Shown: positions 27,684-37,171 of the stretch, one piece after another | How the letters are laid out: every line of letters begins with the position of its first letter | Position numbering within the stretch: position 1 is the first letter of the stretch | DNA from: CAYYWP01 sp050176585 | GTDB taxonomy: Bacteria; Desulfobacterota; Binatia; HRBIN30; CADEER01 | DNA length: 64,000 bases | Direction of reading: 5' to 3' | NCBI GenBank assembly: GCA_050176585.1 | Contig: JBFXHX010000003.1 | Span: forward strand, 130,494 to 194,493 | The notes under the pieces: generated by a model | The model's input: the letters and a program-made list of their open reading frames with translations, nothing else | Told to the model about the DNA's origin: nothing | The model's database searches: none | Translations under genes and position numbers: made by a program

Positions 27684-28826
27684 TCATCGCACTGCCTCGA
27701 ACAGCGCCTCATACTGCCGCAATGCTTCGTCCAAGTCGAAGGCCGCCAGCACCGCCGCGCGCGGGCGCTGATACTGCGCGCGATTGCGGATGACCTCGAC
27801 CAGCGCGGTCGAGAGCGCGGCCGGATCGCGGCGCGGCACGGTGCGCCCCATCCCGGTGCGGCGCACCGCTTCGCGAACGCCGGGCAAATCGGTTGCGACC
27901 ACCGGCGTGCCCGACAGCATCGCCTCGACCTGCACCATCCCGAACGCTTCGGTAGAGTTGAGGCTGGTCACGGCCAGCACGTCGCACGCGGCGAAGAAGC
28001 TCGCCATGGCCTCCATGGGCAGGACGTCGAGGAAGACGAGGCGATCGCGGTGCCGCTCGAGCAGGGGCGCGAGGTGCTGCCAGTACGCCTCCTCCCCTAC
28101 GGTGTCCTTGTACGCGCCGGTGAAGGCAATGCGCGCCTCTGGGATCTCGGCCAGCACCGCCGGCAGCGCCTCGAGGAGGTATTCCACGCCCTTTTCCGCG
28201 GCGAAGCGGGCGGCGAAACCAATGGTCGGGCTCTCGCCCAAGCCCCAGCGCGCTCGCAACGCGGCGGCGGCGGCCGGATCGGGCGCCGGGAGTTCGACGA
28301 GCGGCGGGATGGGGCGGAGCTTGGACATGTTCGCGGCGAGGAAGGGCGAGTGGCGCGCATAGTCGTCGCTGGTGACGACGATGGCGTCCGCGGCGGCGGC
28401 GGCGAGGCCGTTGAGCGGGCCGAGGCTGCGTTCGACCAGCCGATTGAACCGCCCGGGCGGCATGCGCAGGTCGCAGTGATAGGTGAGCACCACCCCGCGG
28501 CGCCGCCAGCGCCCGAGCCAGGCGAGCAACGCCGCTTCGAACTGCGGCATGTGCACGTTCACCACGTCGGCTTCGCGGAGCGCGGCCAGCGCGTAGGAGG
28601 CGAAGCGCGGCATAATCACGCCCTTGCTGACCTTCAGCGCCACGGGGACCCGTATGACTGTGACGCCGTCGTTGACCTCCTGCGCCGCCAGCGCGGGCCC
28701 GAACCGCGAGGTCAGCACGGTTACCGCATGGCCGCGCCGCGCCAGCCCGCGCGCCAGCCGCTCGGTGTAGATCGTCAGGCCGCTGATGTGCGGCCGGTAG
28801 TACGTCAGCGCGATGAGGATTCGCAT
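27684..28826 (-). CDS. GT4 family glycosyltransferase
   Basis: A 380-aa GT-B enzyme of the glycosyl_transf_4/glycos_transf_1 type. The N-terminal MRILIALTYYRPHISGLTIY is a standard GT4 opening with a glycine-rich acceptor-side loop. The donor domain has PTIGFAARFAAEKGVEYLLEAL (about residue 205) and the E-x7-E motif TEAFGMVQVEAMLSGTPVVATD. It is a soluble or peripheral cytoplasmic enzyme. It lies between the DUF2298 protein and a methyltransferase on the same strand, so the four leftward genes from 31,099 to 21,826 look like one transcription unit. Confidence 0.9.
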   Translation of the reverse strand: MRILIALTYYRPHISGLTIYTERLARGLARRGHAVTVLTSRFGPALAAQEVNDGVTVIRVPVALKVSKGVIMPRFASYALAALREADVVNVHMPQFEAALLAWLGRWRRRGVVLTYHCDLRMPPGRFNRLVERSLGPLNGLAAAAADAIVVTSDDYARHSPFLAANMSKLRPIPPLVELPAPDPAAAAALRARWGLGESPTIGFAARFAAEKGVEYLLEALPAVLAEIPEARIAFTGAYKDTVGEEAYWQHLAPLLERHRDRLVFLDVLPMEAMASFFAACDVLAVTSLNSTEAFGMVQVEAMLSGTPVVATDLPGVREAVRRTGMGRTVPRRDPAALSTALVEVIRNRAQYQRPRAAVLAAFDLDEALRQYEALFEAVR

Positions 28827-28939
28827 CGGAAGCGGGAAGTGGGTCGAGATTCGGCAGAGGGCCAGAGCTTCGGGGTCAGCCCGGTCTGTCCGCGGGCGGC
28901 GATGACGCGGCGGCGCCCTAATCCCTCGCCGCTAACGCA

Positions 28940-31099
28940 CTATCCCCCTGCCCCTGACCCGCTCTGCCGGTCATAGACGATGGTCTGGCCGCTGCGAAAC
29001 GCGACCGGCAGGCTGGCGAACTTCTGCACGCCGGCGCGGTGATCCTCGTGCTCGAGATCGCCGACCACGATGTAGCGCACGCCGTAGCGGTCGAGCAGCG
29101 GCCGCACTTCTTCGAGCGTCGGAGCATTGTAGATGCGCAGCACGTCGTCGCGCCGCGCCATCACGTCGCGATCGTGCCCGCGCCACAGTCCCTCGTGGTT
29201 CGCCCAGCCCAGCACCGTGGGCAAGCCGGTGTTCGCGGCGAAGCGCGCGTAGTACGAGTAGGGATTGCCCGTGGTCTCGAGGATGACCGAGCCGTCGGGT
29301 ACGGCCTCGCGCATCCACTCGATCGCCGCGTAGTCGCCGGGGTGCTCGCGCTGGAGATAGGCGTTGCCATCGAGGGTTTTCCATGGCGAGTTGATGCGGT
29401 CGAGCGTGATGCCGAGCGGATAGCACGCCGCCATCGCCACCAGCACCGCCGTCGCCGCGGCGATCGCGCGCGGGGCCGGCGCCCAACGCCAGTGGCGCGC
29501 GAGCAGGCGGTCCAGGGACCACGGCATGGCGATGGCGAGGATGGTCCAGGCTTGAAAGTACAGCTTGAATACCGTGTTCATGCGGTACAGCTTCTCGCCG
29601 TACGAGTCCTTCAGGAACACGAGCTCGCAGGCGAGTAGCGCCGCGCCGCCGGCGGCGATCAGCAAGTAGCCTTTTCGCTCGCTCGGGTCATCGCCGGCAT
29701 AGGCGAGCGCGAGCGCGCCGCCGACCAACAGCGCCAGCAGCGGCAGCACGGCATTGCCGGCGATCGCCGCCAGCACGATGGCGAGCCCGGCCATGGCCAG
29801 CCCGAGGTGTCGCCCCTCGCCGGTGCTCGGCAGCAGTGGCGCCGCGCGCACCGCGACCAGCAGCGCCGGGGGGAAGAGGAGCAAGCCGAAGACCGTGAGG
29901 AACTCGCGCAAAGAGGTGGTGGCGATCGTGAAGCACGCCGACCCGATGCATGGTTCGCCGGGTCCCGGGCGCACCAGCGGCGGCACGAACTGGAGATAGA
30001 ACGGCAGGAACAGCACGTAGATGCCGATCAACATGCCGACCAACCGCAGCGCGAGCTGCAGCCGCGCGCGCGAGAACAAGGGCCGCAGCGGTATCGCGCG
30101 TCCGGCCAACAGCGCGACCAGGAGCGCCCCCATCGGCAGCTCCCAGTTGCTGATCGCCACCATCGTGCCGAGCACGAACGTGACCACCGCCCACGGCAGG
30201 AACGTGCGCCACGGCCCCTGCGGCACGTCCGGCTGGCGTGACGGGAAGAGGCGTTCGTCGAGCAGCACCGCGATCAATAGAATCCCGACCGGCAGGGCCA
30301 TGAAGTGCGGGTGCAGGTCGCCGTGGATGGTCGAGAAGAACGGAAATTCGTTGATCGTATCGCCGTCCGCCACCACGCGGGAGGAACGCCAGTAATCCAT
30401 CCCCCGCAGCGTGCCCTTCTCGAGGAACTGCCACGCGCCGTCCAGATTGCCGAGAATAGCCGACAGGGCGCCGCCGAGCAGTGCCAGGCCCCACCGGCCC
30501 ACCCATCCCAGCACCACCGCGGCGGTGTGGGCGAAGGCGAGCCCGCCCACGGTCGCGACGCAGAAGTTGTAGCTCACCGTCTCCGGCAGCGGCGCCAATC
30601 GCATCAGGTTGGCGAATATCAGGTAGCCGAAATAGTAGTAGTTGATTGTCTCGCCGCTCATCCAGGGATCGCGTGGCGGCATGGCGTCCGCGCGCACCAG
30701 CGAGTTGATGAACGCGAAGTCCATGTACTTCTCGGCGCCGAAGATGTCCGGCGCGAGCCAGCGCTGGAAGACGAAGAACAGGAAGCCGATCGTCCACAGG
30801 GCATCGGCGCGCACGACTTGTGCCCACCCGCCGCCGCGTAACCACGCGGCGATGGCCGCCCGTTGCGCGAACGCGAGCGCGCCGCTGGCGGCGATCAGAA
30901 GGGCGAGCGCCACCGCCAGCGCGGTGCCGTACGGCATCACAAACCCGAGCAGCCAGGCCACGTAGCTCACTGCGATCAGCCCGACGAGCCTGCCGAACGG
31001 GTATCCGTGCGCATTGGCGCGCGAGAAGAGCGGGAACGTTAGCGGCAAGGCGAGCACCGCCAAGGCTTGGAGCATCAACCACCAGACCAGCACCGCCAT
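28940..31099 (-). CDS. DUF2298 (Chlor_Arch_YYY) integral membrane protein
   Basis: A 719-aa polytopic membrane protein built on the same plan as the middle of the 1641-aa protein downstream. The shared motifs are IFGAEKYMDFAFINSLVR, INYYYFGYLIFANL, and NEFPFFSTIHGDLHPHF. At least 15 hydrophobic segments are visible, with conserved acidic, tyrosine and histidine residues in the outer loops, as in lipid-linked-sugar glycosyltransferases. The C-terminal soluble part (WMREAVPDGSVILETTGNPYSYYAR) resembles the loop after the membrane domain in the larger paralogue. It has no propeller. The reaction of this family is not established. Confidence 0.88.
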   Translation of the reverse strand: MAVLVWWLMLQALAVLALPLTFPLFSRANAHGYPFGRLVGLIAVSYVAWLLGFVMPYGTALAVALALLIAASGALAFAQRAAIAAWLRGGGWAQVVRADALWTIGFLFFVFQRWLAPDIFGAEKYMDFAFINSLVRADAMPPRDPWMSGETINYYYFGYLIFANLMRLAPLPETVSYNFCVATVGGLAFAHTAAVVLGWVGRWGLALLGGALSAILGNLDGAWQFLEKGTLRGMDYWRSSRVVADGDTINEFPFFSTIHGDLHPHFMALPVGILLIAVLLDERLFPSRQPDVPQGPWRTFLPWAVVTFVLGTMVAISNWELPMGALLVALLAGRAIPLRPLFSRARLQLALRLVGMLIGIYVLFLPFYLQFVPPLVRPGPGEPCIGSACFTIATTSLREFLTVFGLLLFPPALLVAVRAAPLLPSTGEGRHLGLAMAGLAIVLAAIAGNAVLPLLALLVGGALALAYAGDDPSERKGYLLIAAGGAALLACELVFLKDSYGEKLYRMNTVFKLYFQAWTILAIAMPWSLDRLLARHWRWAPAPRAIAAATAVLVAMAACYPLGITLDRINSPWKTLDGNAYLQREHPGDYAAIEWMREAVPDGSVILETTGNPYSYYARFAANTGLPTVLGWANHEGLWRGHDRDVMARRDDVLRIYNAPTLEEVRPLLDRYGVRYIVVGDLEHEDHRAGVQKFASLPVAFRSGQTIVYDRQSGSGAGG

Positions 31100-31319
31100 C
31101 GCGGCGCAGCCATATCAGGAGTTCCGGTTGGGCAGCCAGGCCCTCCGGGCGCATCGGTGCTCCGGAGCGAGCGACGGGCATTCGGCGCCAGCCGAGCCGC
31201 GCGCCAGTGGCATCAGGGTATTGCGCCCCCGTGCGCTGCGCGAACGGCTTGCGCCGAAGTGCCCCGTGGCAATGGGAGCTCTAGCAACGGCGCGAGCGTT
31301 CCGTTAGCACTGCCGAGCG

Positions 31320-32603
31320 ATGCGCGTGGCCATCATCGGGGCGGGTGCGGCCGGGTTGGCGGCGGCCTACGACCTGACGAAAGCGGGTTGTGAGGTCACC
31401 GTGTTCGAAGCGAGCGATCGCGTCGGAGGCCTGGCCGCCGGGTTCAAGGCGCCGCACTGGGATTGGACGCTCGAGAAGTTTTACCACCATTGGTTCCAGT
31501 CCGACGCCGACATCCTCGGCCTGATCGCGGAGCTCGGTGCCAGCGACAAGGTCGTGTTCCCACGGCCCACGACGGTCGTGTACTACGAGGGAAAATTCTA
31601 TCCTTTCGATTCGCCCAAGCGCTGGTTGACGTTTCCGGGCTTTTCCTGGTTCGACGCGGTGCGCTTCGGCGCGGTCGGCGCGTACTTCAAGGCACTGCCG
31701 AACGGCGTGCGGCTCGAGCGCTACACCGCGGATGCGTGGTTGCGGCGCTGGATGGGGCAGCGCGCCTATGACCTGATCTGGCGTCCGTTGCTGGTCGGAA
31801 AATTCGGCCTCGAGCACTATCGGGACATCAACCTCGCATGGCTGTGGGCGCGCATCAAATCCCGCACGATGCGTCTGGGGACGTTCGAGGGCGGGTTTCA
31901 GGCGTTTCTGGACCTCCTCGCCGAGCACGTGCGCCGGAATGGCGGGCGAATCGTGCTCGACGCACCGGTCAAACGCATTACCGCCACTGCCGACGGCACG
32001 ATTGCGCTCGACACGCCGGGAGGCGCGGTGACGGTGGATCGATGCGTCGCGACGACCTCGCCCCGGCTCCTGGCCCGCATGGCGCCGCAGCTGCCAGAGG
32101 CCTACACGGCCCAGCTCAACGGATTGAAGAGCCTCGGCGCCGTCGTGATGGTCCTCGCCTTGCGCCAGCAGTTGACCGATCATTACTGGTTCAACTTGCC
32201 GAAGGAGGCGGGCTTCCCGTTTCTCGCCCTGGTGGAGCACACCAACTTCTTGCCGCGCGAGCACTACGGCGGCGATCACCTGGTGTACTGCGGCGACTAC
32301 CTGCCGCCCGAGCACGAGTACTTCCGCCTCTCGCCCGACGAGCTGCTGGAGCGCTTTCTCCCGGCGCTCGCGCGCTTCAACCCGAGCTTCGATCGCAGCT
32401 GGGTCAAGCAAACGTGGCTCTGGCGCACGGAGTACGCGCAGCCGATTCCGCTCGTGAACCACTCCCGCCACATCCCGGCCATGCAAACGCCGATCGACGG
32501 CCTCTGGCTCGCCAGCATGAGCCAGGTCTACCCGTGGGACCGCGGCACGAATTACGCCGTGCAGATCGGCCGCCGCGTGGCGAAGCTGGTGCTGGGGCGC
32601 TGA
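31320..32603 (+). CDS. FAD/NAD(P)-dependent amine-oxidase-like oxidoreductase
   Basis: A 427-aa flavoprotein. The dinucleotide fold is at the very N-terminus (VAIIGAGAAGLAAAYDLTKAG, then FEASDRVGGLAAGF), and the C-terminal FAD contact is LWLASMSQVYPWDRGTN. The middle resembles protoporphyrinogen-oxidase/phytoene-desaturase-like proteins found in polysaccharide clusters, with a KFYHHWFQSDADI segment. It should be cytoplasmic. It is divergent from the DUF2298 gene (220 bases between) and convergent with the histidine kinase. Its substrate cannot be inferred; a role in the adjacent glycan island or in quinone chemistry is possible. Confidence 0.85.
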   Translation: MRVAIIGAGAAGLAAAYDLTKAGCEVTVFEASDRVGGLAAGFKAPHWDWTLEKFYHHWFQSDADILGLIAELGASDKVVFPRPTTVVYYEGKFYPFDSPKRWLTFPGFSWFDAVRFGAVGAYFKALPNGVRLERYTADAWLRRWMGQRAYDLIWRPLLVGKFGLEHYRDINLAWLWARIKSRTMRLGTFEGGFQAFLDLLAEHVRRNGGRIVLDAPVKRITATADGTIALDTPGGAVTVDRCVATTSPRLLARMAPQLPEAYTAQLNGLKSLGAVVMVLALRQQLTDHYWFNLPKEAGFPFLALVEHTNFLPREHYGGDHLVYCGDYLPPEHEYFRLSPDELLERFLPALARFNPSFDRSWVKQTWLWRTEYAQPIPLVNHSRHIPAMQTPIDGLWLASMSQVYPWDRGTNYAVQIGRRVAKLVLGR

Positions 32604-32667
32604 GGCGGGTTCTCTCGTCCTAGCGCCTTCGCGCCTCGGCGTTGAATGTGGCGGGGCGGGCGGCGGG

Positions 32668-34491
32668 TCAGGCGCTGGCCTGGCGCGGCGGCATCTCCAA
32701 GGTCGGCGTGGAGCGGGTGCCCGCCGGCAACGAGACGTGGAACACCGAACCGGAGCCGGGACTGCTACTGGCCGAGATGCGGCCGCCGAGCAGGTCGACG
32801 AACCGCCGCACGATGTACAGACCGAGCCCGACGCCACCGCTGCTCACATCGCCCGGCACCTGGTGGAACATGTCGAAGATGCGCGGCAGCTGCTCCGAGT
32901 CGATGCCGATGCCGGTGTCGCGCACCTCGATGCCGAGTTGGCGGCTGAGCAGGTCGAGATCGACCGCGACCGTGACGCTGCCGGTGCGCGTGAACTTCAA
33001 CGCGTTGCCCACGAGGTTGCGCACCACGATCTTCAGCTTCACCGGATCGGTGCGGATCTCCTCGCTCCCGCGCGGCACCTCCCACAGCAGCCGCACCCCC
33101 GGTGCGCGCGGCATCTGCTCGGTCTCGCGCTGCAGCTCGGCGAGTAACGTGGACAGCGCCACCTCCTGCAGCTGCACGCTGCTGTGGCCGGCTTCGATCC
33201 GGTTCACCTCGAGGGTCGCGTTGATCAGCTCGAGCAGCGCGTGCGCGTTGTCGCGCATACGGCCGAGCACGTCGCGCTGATCGCCGGACACGGGTCCGAA
33301 CGCGTCATCGCGCAGGAGGTCCGCGTACCCGATGACCACGTTCAGCGGCGTCCGCAGCTCGTGGGACATCGTCGAGAGGAACTCGGTCTTCAGATTGTTG
33401 GCGCGGCGCAGAGCCTCGAGTAGCCGCACGTTGCCGACCGCGATCGCGGTGTGCTGCGCGACGCTGCCGAACAGCTCTCGCCCGCGCTCGGAGAAATGGC
33501 CGGGGCGCCCCTGCGCGCCGGCGAGCAGCACGCCGACGACCGCGTCGCGGCGGAGCAGCGCGGCGCCCATGAGCGAACGCGTACCGCTGCGCCGCATCAG
33601 CGCGGCATTCGCCGCGTCCGCGGTCCGGTCCGTGAGCACGACGTTGCGCTCGGCCAGTACGCGATCGACGAGCGGGAAGGCGCCGACGGAGAACTCGATG
33701 CCGCCCAGACTGGCGAGCGCTTCGGGGATCGGCCCGGAGCTGCCCGCGACCACGAAGCGGTCCTCGCTGGGATTGCGCGCCACGATCGCGCACCAATCCG
33801 CGTGCACGGCGACGGCGATCACGCTGGCGATTCGATCGAGCTCGTCGTCGCCGTCGAGTGACTCGTTGATCTCGCGCGCGATGGCGACCAGGCTGTGGCT
33901 GATCGACGATTGTTCCTCCCGTTCCGCCGCCTCGCGAAAGAGCGCGAAACGGTGCGAGTCGAAGTAGTGCGCACCGAACAGCGCGATGATCGCCCCGGCG
34001 AGCTCGACGAAGAACAGGTACGGAGCCGGCACCGCCGTCGGCGGATTGAACACGAGCTGCGCGGACACGCCCACAACCGCCGCCGCGACCGGCAGGAGTT
34101 GTCCGCGCACGCCCCACGGCAGCAGCAACGCGCTGCCGGTCATCACACAGATGCTGGCCAGGACGGTCAGCTCGGTGGGGACCGTCTTGGCGACGCTCTG
34201 ATAGCCGTGCACCACCACCACGACCACCGTCCACACGAGCACCGACGCCGGGAGCAGCCAACCCCGCCGCTCCAACGGCCGCCGCGCGGCGAGCACGACG
34301 AGCAGCGGCAAGCTCTCCGCCGCATAGCAGAGGAGATAGCTATGCCAGTGTTCCGGATACAGCAGGTACTCGAATATGCCCGACGCCCCGAAGGAGACCA
34401 TGTAGAGGAGCACGGCGAGCGGCAATCGCTCGGCCATGAAGCGCTCTGTTTCGCGGCGGTAGGCTGCGTCCTGAGACCCGTAGCGGAACAC
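32668..34491 (-). CDS. GAF-domain sensor histidine kinase, orphan
   Basis: A 607-aa membrane kinase starting at a GTG. Five or six hydrophobic helices (about residues 25-185) form the input region, followed by a GAF domain (about 215-370). The phosphoacceptor helix is FLSTMSHELRTPLNVVIGY, with His near residue 385. The ATPase domain has the N box VVRNLVGNALKFT, the G1 box VRDTGIGID, the F box IFDMFHQ and the G2 box GGVGLGLYIVRRF. No receiver domain is attached and no response regulator gene lies nearby, so its partner is elsewhere. It follows the men operon on the same strand after about 100 bases and may be cotranscribed. The signal is unknown; a quinone or redox signal is speculation. Confidence 0.9.
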   Translation of the reverse strand: MFRYGSQDAAYRRETERFMAERLPLAVLLYMVSFGASGIFEYLLYPEHWHSYLLCYAAESLPLLVVLAARRPLERRGWLLPASVLVWTVVVVVVHGYQSVAKTVPTELTVLASICVMTGSALLLPWGVRGQLLPVAAAVVGVSAQLVFNPPTAVPAPYLFFVELAGAIIALFGAHYFDSHRFALFREAAEREEQSSISHSLVAIAREINESLDGDDELDRIASVIAVAVHADWCAIVARNPSEDRFVVAGSSGPIPEALASLGGIEFSVGAFPLVDRVLAERNVVLTDRTADAANAALMRRSGTRSLMGAALLRRDAVVGVLLAGAQGRPGHFSERGRELFGSVAQHTAIAVGNVRLLEALRRANNLKTEFLSTMSHELRTPLNVVIGYADLLRDDAFGPVSGDQRDVLGRMRDNAHALLELINATLEVNRIEAGHSSVQLQEVALSTLLAELQRETEQMPRAPGVRLLWEVPRGSEEIRTDPVKLKIVVRNLVGNALKFTRTGSVTVAVDLDLLSRQLGIEVRDTGIGIDSEQLPRIFDMFHQVPGDVSSGGVGLGLYIVRRFVDLLGGRISASSSPGSGSVFHVSLPAGTRSTPTLEMPPRQASA

Positions 34492-34594
34492 TGACCGTCT
34501 TCCTCAGCAAGAACGGCGCCGCGTGTCGTAAGCCAACGGAGACATCGGCGATGCCTAGGGCCGCGCGAAATGTGTCATTTGCACCGCCATGTGA

Positions 34595-37171
34595 TCATCC
34601 GTCACCTCCTCCGGCGCCCTCAGCCGCGCCCAGAGCCGCCTCGCGCACCGCGCGGCGCTGGATCTTGCCGGCCGCGGTACGGGGAAAGTCCGCCGCGATC
34701 GCCAGCCGCCGCGGCACCTTGAAGCTCGCCAGCAGGGTCCGGACGTGGGCGATCAACTCGGCCGTGTCGAGCTGCCCGCCGGCGCGCGGCCGCACCGCCG
34801 CAGCGACGCATTCTCCCCAACGCGCGTCGGGAAGGCCGAACACGCACGACTCGGCGACCGCCGGGTGGCTTTCGAGCGCGACTTCGACCTCGCGCGGGTG
34901 GACGTTCTCTCCGCCCGTAATGATCACGTCGTCGGCTCGCCCGATCACGGTGAGACAACCGTCCGCATCGACGGAGCCGAGATCGCCGGTCGCGAGCCAG
35001 GCGGCGGTCGCCGTGAACCGGCCGCCGTCCAGCGTGCCGGGGCTGATGTTCGCGCCGCGTACCTCGATCTCGCCGATCTCCCCCGCCGGCACCGCGGCGC
35101 CGTCGCAGGTGATGCGGAGCTCGAGGCCGGGCAGCGGCCGTCCGACGCTGCCCGGCCGCGATGCGACGTCGCCGGGCGACAAGGTGGCGATCTGCGAAGC
35201 CGCCTCGGTCATGCCGTACGTCGGTGCGACCGGGACGCCGCGGCGCCGGCACTCCTCGAGCAGCGCCCGCGGTATGGGACCGCCGCCGAGCAGCACGCAA
35301 CGGAGGTGCGGCGGAAACGCCCGCCCACCGCGCGCGTCCAGCACGCGCTGCAGCATGTTCGGGACCAATGACACGATCGTTACGGCATCTGCATCGATCG
35401 CGCGGCTGACGCGTTCGGGATCGAAGCGCTCGTGGACGACGACGGTCATCCCGTACACCGCGCTCCGCATCAGGATGGCGAGTCCGCCGACGTGGTGGAA
35501 CGGCAGGCAGGCGAGCCAGCGGTCGTCATCGCGCACGCCGAGCACGGCCGCCGAGGCCCGCGCGCTCGCGAGATGATTCCCGAACGTCAGCACGACGGCT
35601 TTCGGCCGGCCCGTGCTGCCGGATGTGAAGACAATGCTGTGCGGCGCTTCGAGCGACAGCGCGCGCGGCCGCGGCGGGGCACATCCGGTCTCCGCGCCGT
35701 CGATGTCGACTCGCGTCTCCACGAGCGCGGCCGGCAGCGCAGCCACCGTCGCGGCCGTCGCCGTCTCGTGGCACAGCGCGTCACAAGCCGCTGCCTCGAG
35801 CAACCCGCGCACCTCCGGCTGGCGCAGGCGAACGCCGATCGGCACCGCGACCGCGCCGAGCCGTGCAAGGGCGTGCAGCCACCCTGCGAACTCCATGCGC
35901 GCACCGATCAGCAGCGCGACGCGCTGTCCCGGGCCGATTCCGGCGGCGTGCAGTCGACCGGCGGCGCGCTCGGCCTCGCCCCGCAGATGCGCGAACGTCC
36001 AGGCGCGCTCGCCGCCGATCAGCGCCACGCGGCCGCCATCCGCATCGGCGCGCTGGTCGAGCCACTGCGGTTCGCGTCCGTCCGGCTCTTCTCCGGGCTG
36101 GACGGCGCGCGAGCGCGGCATCGACGGGCCGGTTGCGCTGCGCACCGGCGGGGCGCGGTCCTCGCCCAGCGGCACGTCGAAGCCGTCGCCGCTGCGCCAG
36201 CGAGCGAGCGCATCGCAATCGAGCTCGACGCCGAGGCCGATGCCGTCCGGCAGCGCCAGCGCGCCCCCGTGCAGGTCCAGCGGCGGGCGTGCGAGGTCGC
36301 CGGCGAGGAGCGGCGCCGTTGCCAACCCGCACGCGGGCAGGGGGTCGTCGAGCGTGGCCGCGAGGTGTGCGGCCGCCGCAATGCCGATCCCGGTGTCGAG
36401 CGCGGAGGTCACCACCGCGGTGAGTCCGGCGCCCCGCGCGGCGGCGATTGCGCGGCCGCTCTCGGCCAGCCCGAGCCACGCCGGTTTGACGATGACGACG
36501 TCCGCCGCGCCGAGGCGAGCGATGTGCTCGACCGCGGCCGCATCGACGGCCGATTCGTCGGCGGCGAGCCGGACCGGCACCGCGCGGCGCACCGCCGCCA
36601 TTGCCGCGGCGTCGCGCACCGGCTGCTCCACGTACTCGAGCTCGAAACGGGCGAGCGCGCGGAGCGCCGCGATGGCCTCCTCGACGGTCCACGCGCCGTT
36701 GGCGTCGGCGCGCAATGCCACACCGTCGCCAACGGCGTCGCGCACGGCCGCGCAGCGCTGCAGCTCGGCGTTCAGATCGTCCGGCGCGAGCTTCAGCTTC
36801 AGGCAGCGAAAGCCGCGTGCGACCAGCGCCGCGGCTTGTGCTGCGCATGTGTCGGGCGCGCGCGCGTCGAGTAGCGCGTTGACCGCGATGTGTGTGCGGC
36901 GCGGGGTGCCGAGATGCGCGGCGAGCGACACGCCGCGGCGGCGCGCCGCGAGATCGAGCCGCGCGGCCTCTACTGCCGGGGCGAGCAGTGCGGCGCTCCA
37001 GCGCGGCCGTGCGAGCCCGAGCGGTACCACCGCTTCGCCGAGACCACGGCGGCCCTCCTCGTCGGTGAGCTCCACCACCGCGCCGCAGCGGACCGTCACT
37101 CGCGCGCCGCCGACGGCCAGCGGTCGCGCCAGCGGGATCGCGAACGGGGTGGCGCGCGCCCGCGCGATCAT
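34595..37171 (-). CDS. menC-menE: Fused o-succinylbenzoate synthase - o-succinylbenzoate-CoA ligase (MenC-MenE), 858 aa
   Basis: One uninterrupted frame covers two consecutive menaquinone steps: dehydration of SHCHC to o-succinylbenzoate, then its ligation to CoA. Residues 1 to about 335 are MenC, an enolase-superfamily enzyme with catalytic lysines in LKLK and VIVKPAW and metal ligands in LRADANGAW, EYVEQPV and LAADESAVD. After a Pro/Arg/Glu-rich linker (about 340-375) comes MenE. It shows the AMP-binding loop FTSGSTGRPKAVV, PTYGMTEAASQ, GDLGSVDADG and the C-terminal lysine region RTAAGKIQRR. The ATG at 37171 overlaps the menA stop (ATGA). An in-frame ATG at 36121 could start a separate MenE, but it has no visible ribosome binding site. 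The frame is open far upstream only because it overlaps menA. Confidence 0.88.
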   Translation of the reverse strand: MIARARATPFAIPLARPLAVGGARVTVRCGAVVELTDEEGRRGLGEAVVPLGLARPRWSAALLAPAVEAARLDLAARRRGVSLAAHLGTPRRTHIAVNALLDARAPDTCAAQAAALVARGFRCLKLKLAPDDLNAELQRCAAVRDAVGDGVALRADANGAWTVEEAIAALRALARFELEYVEQPVRDAAAMAAVRRAVPVRLAADESAVDAAAVEHIARLGAADVVIVKPAWLGLAESGRAIAAARGAGLTAVVTSALDTGIGIAAAAHLAATLDDPLPACGLATAPLLAGDLARPPLDLHGGALALPDGIGLGVELDCDALARWRSGDGFDVPLGEDRAPPVRSATGPSMPRSRAVQPGEEPDGREPQWLDQRADADGGRVALIGGERAWTFAHLRGEAERAAGRLHAAGIGPGQRVALLIGARMEFAGWLHALARLGAVAVPIGVRLRQPEVRGLLEAAACDALCHETATAATVAALPAALVETRVDIDGAETGCAPPRPRALSLEAPHSIVFTSGSTGRPKAVVLTFGNHLASARASAAVLGVRDDDRWLACLPFHHVGGLAILMRSAVYGMTVVVHERFDPERVSRAIDADAVTIVSLVPNMLQRVLDARGGRAFPPHLRCVLLGGGPIPRALLEECRRRGVPVAPTYGMTEAASQIATLSPGDVASRPGSVGRPLPGLELRITCDGAAVPAGEIGEIEVRGANISPGTLDGGRFTATAAWLATGDLGSVDADGCLTVIGRADDVIITGGENVHPREVEVALESHPAVAESCVFGLPDARWGECVAAAVRPRAGGQLDTAELIAHVRTLLASFKVPRRLAIAADFPRTAAGKIQRRAVREAALGAAEGAGGGDG

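Noticed and set aside
31281..32837. 518-aa minus-strand open frame
   Set aside because: Antisense to the FAD oxidoreductase, which has an intact GxGxxG motif and a proper start.
36119..36121. Separate menE start at an internal ATG
   Set aside because: It is in frame but no Shine-Dalgarno-like sequence precedes it, unlike the internal menB start; kept only as an alternative.
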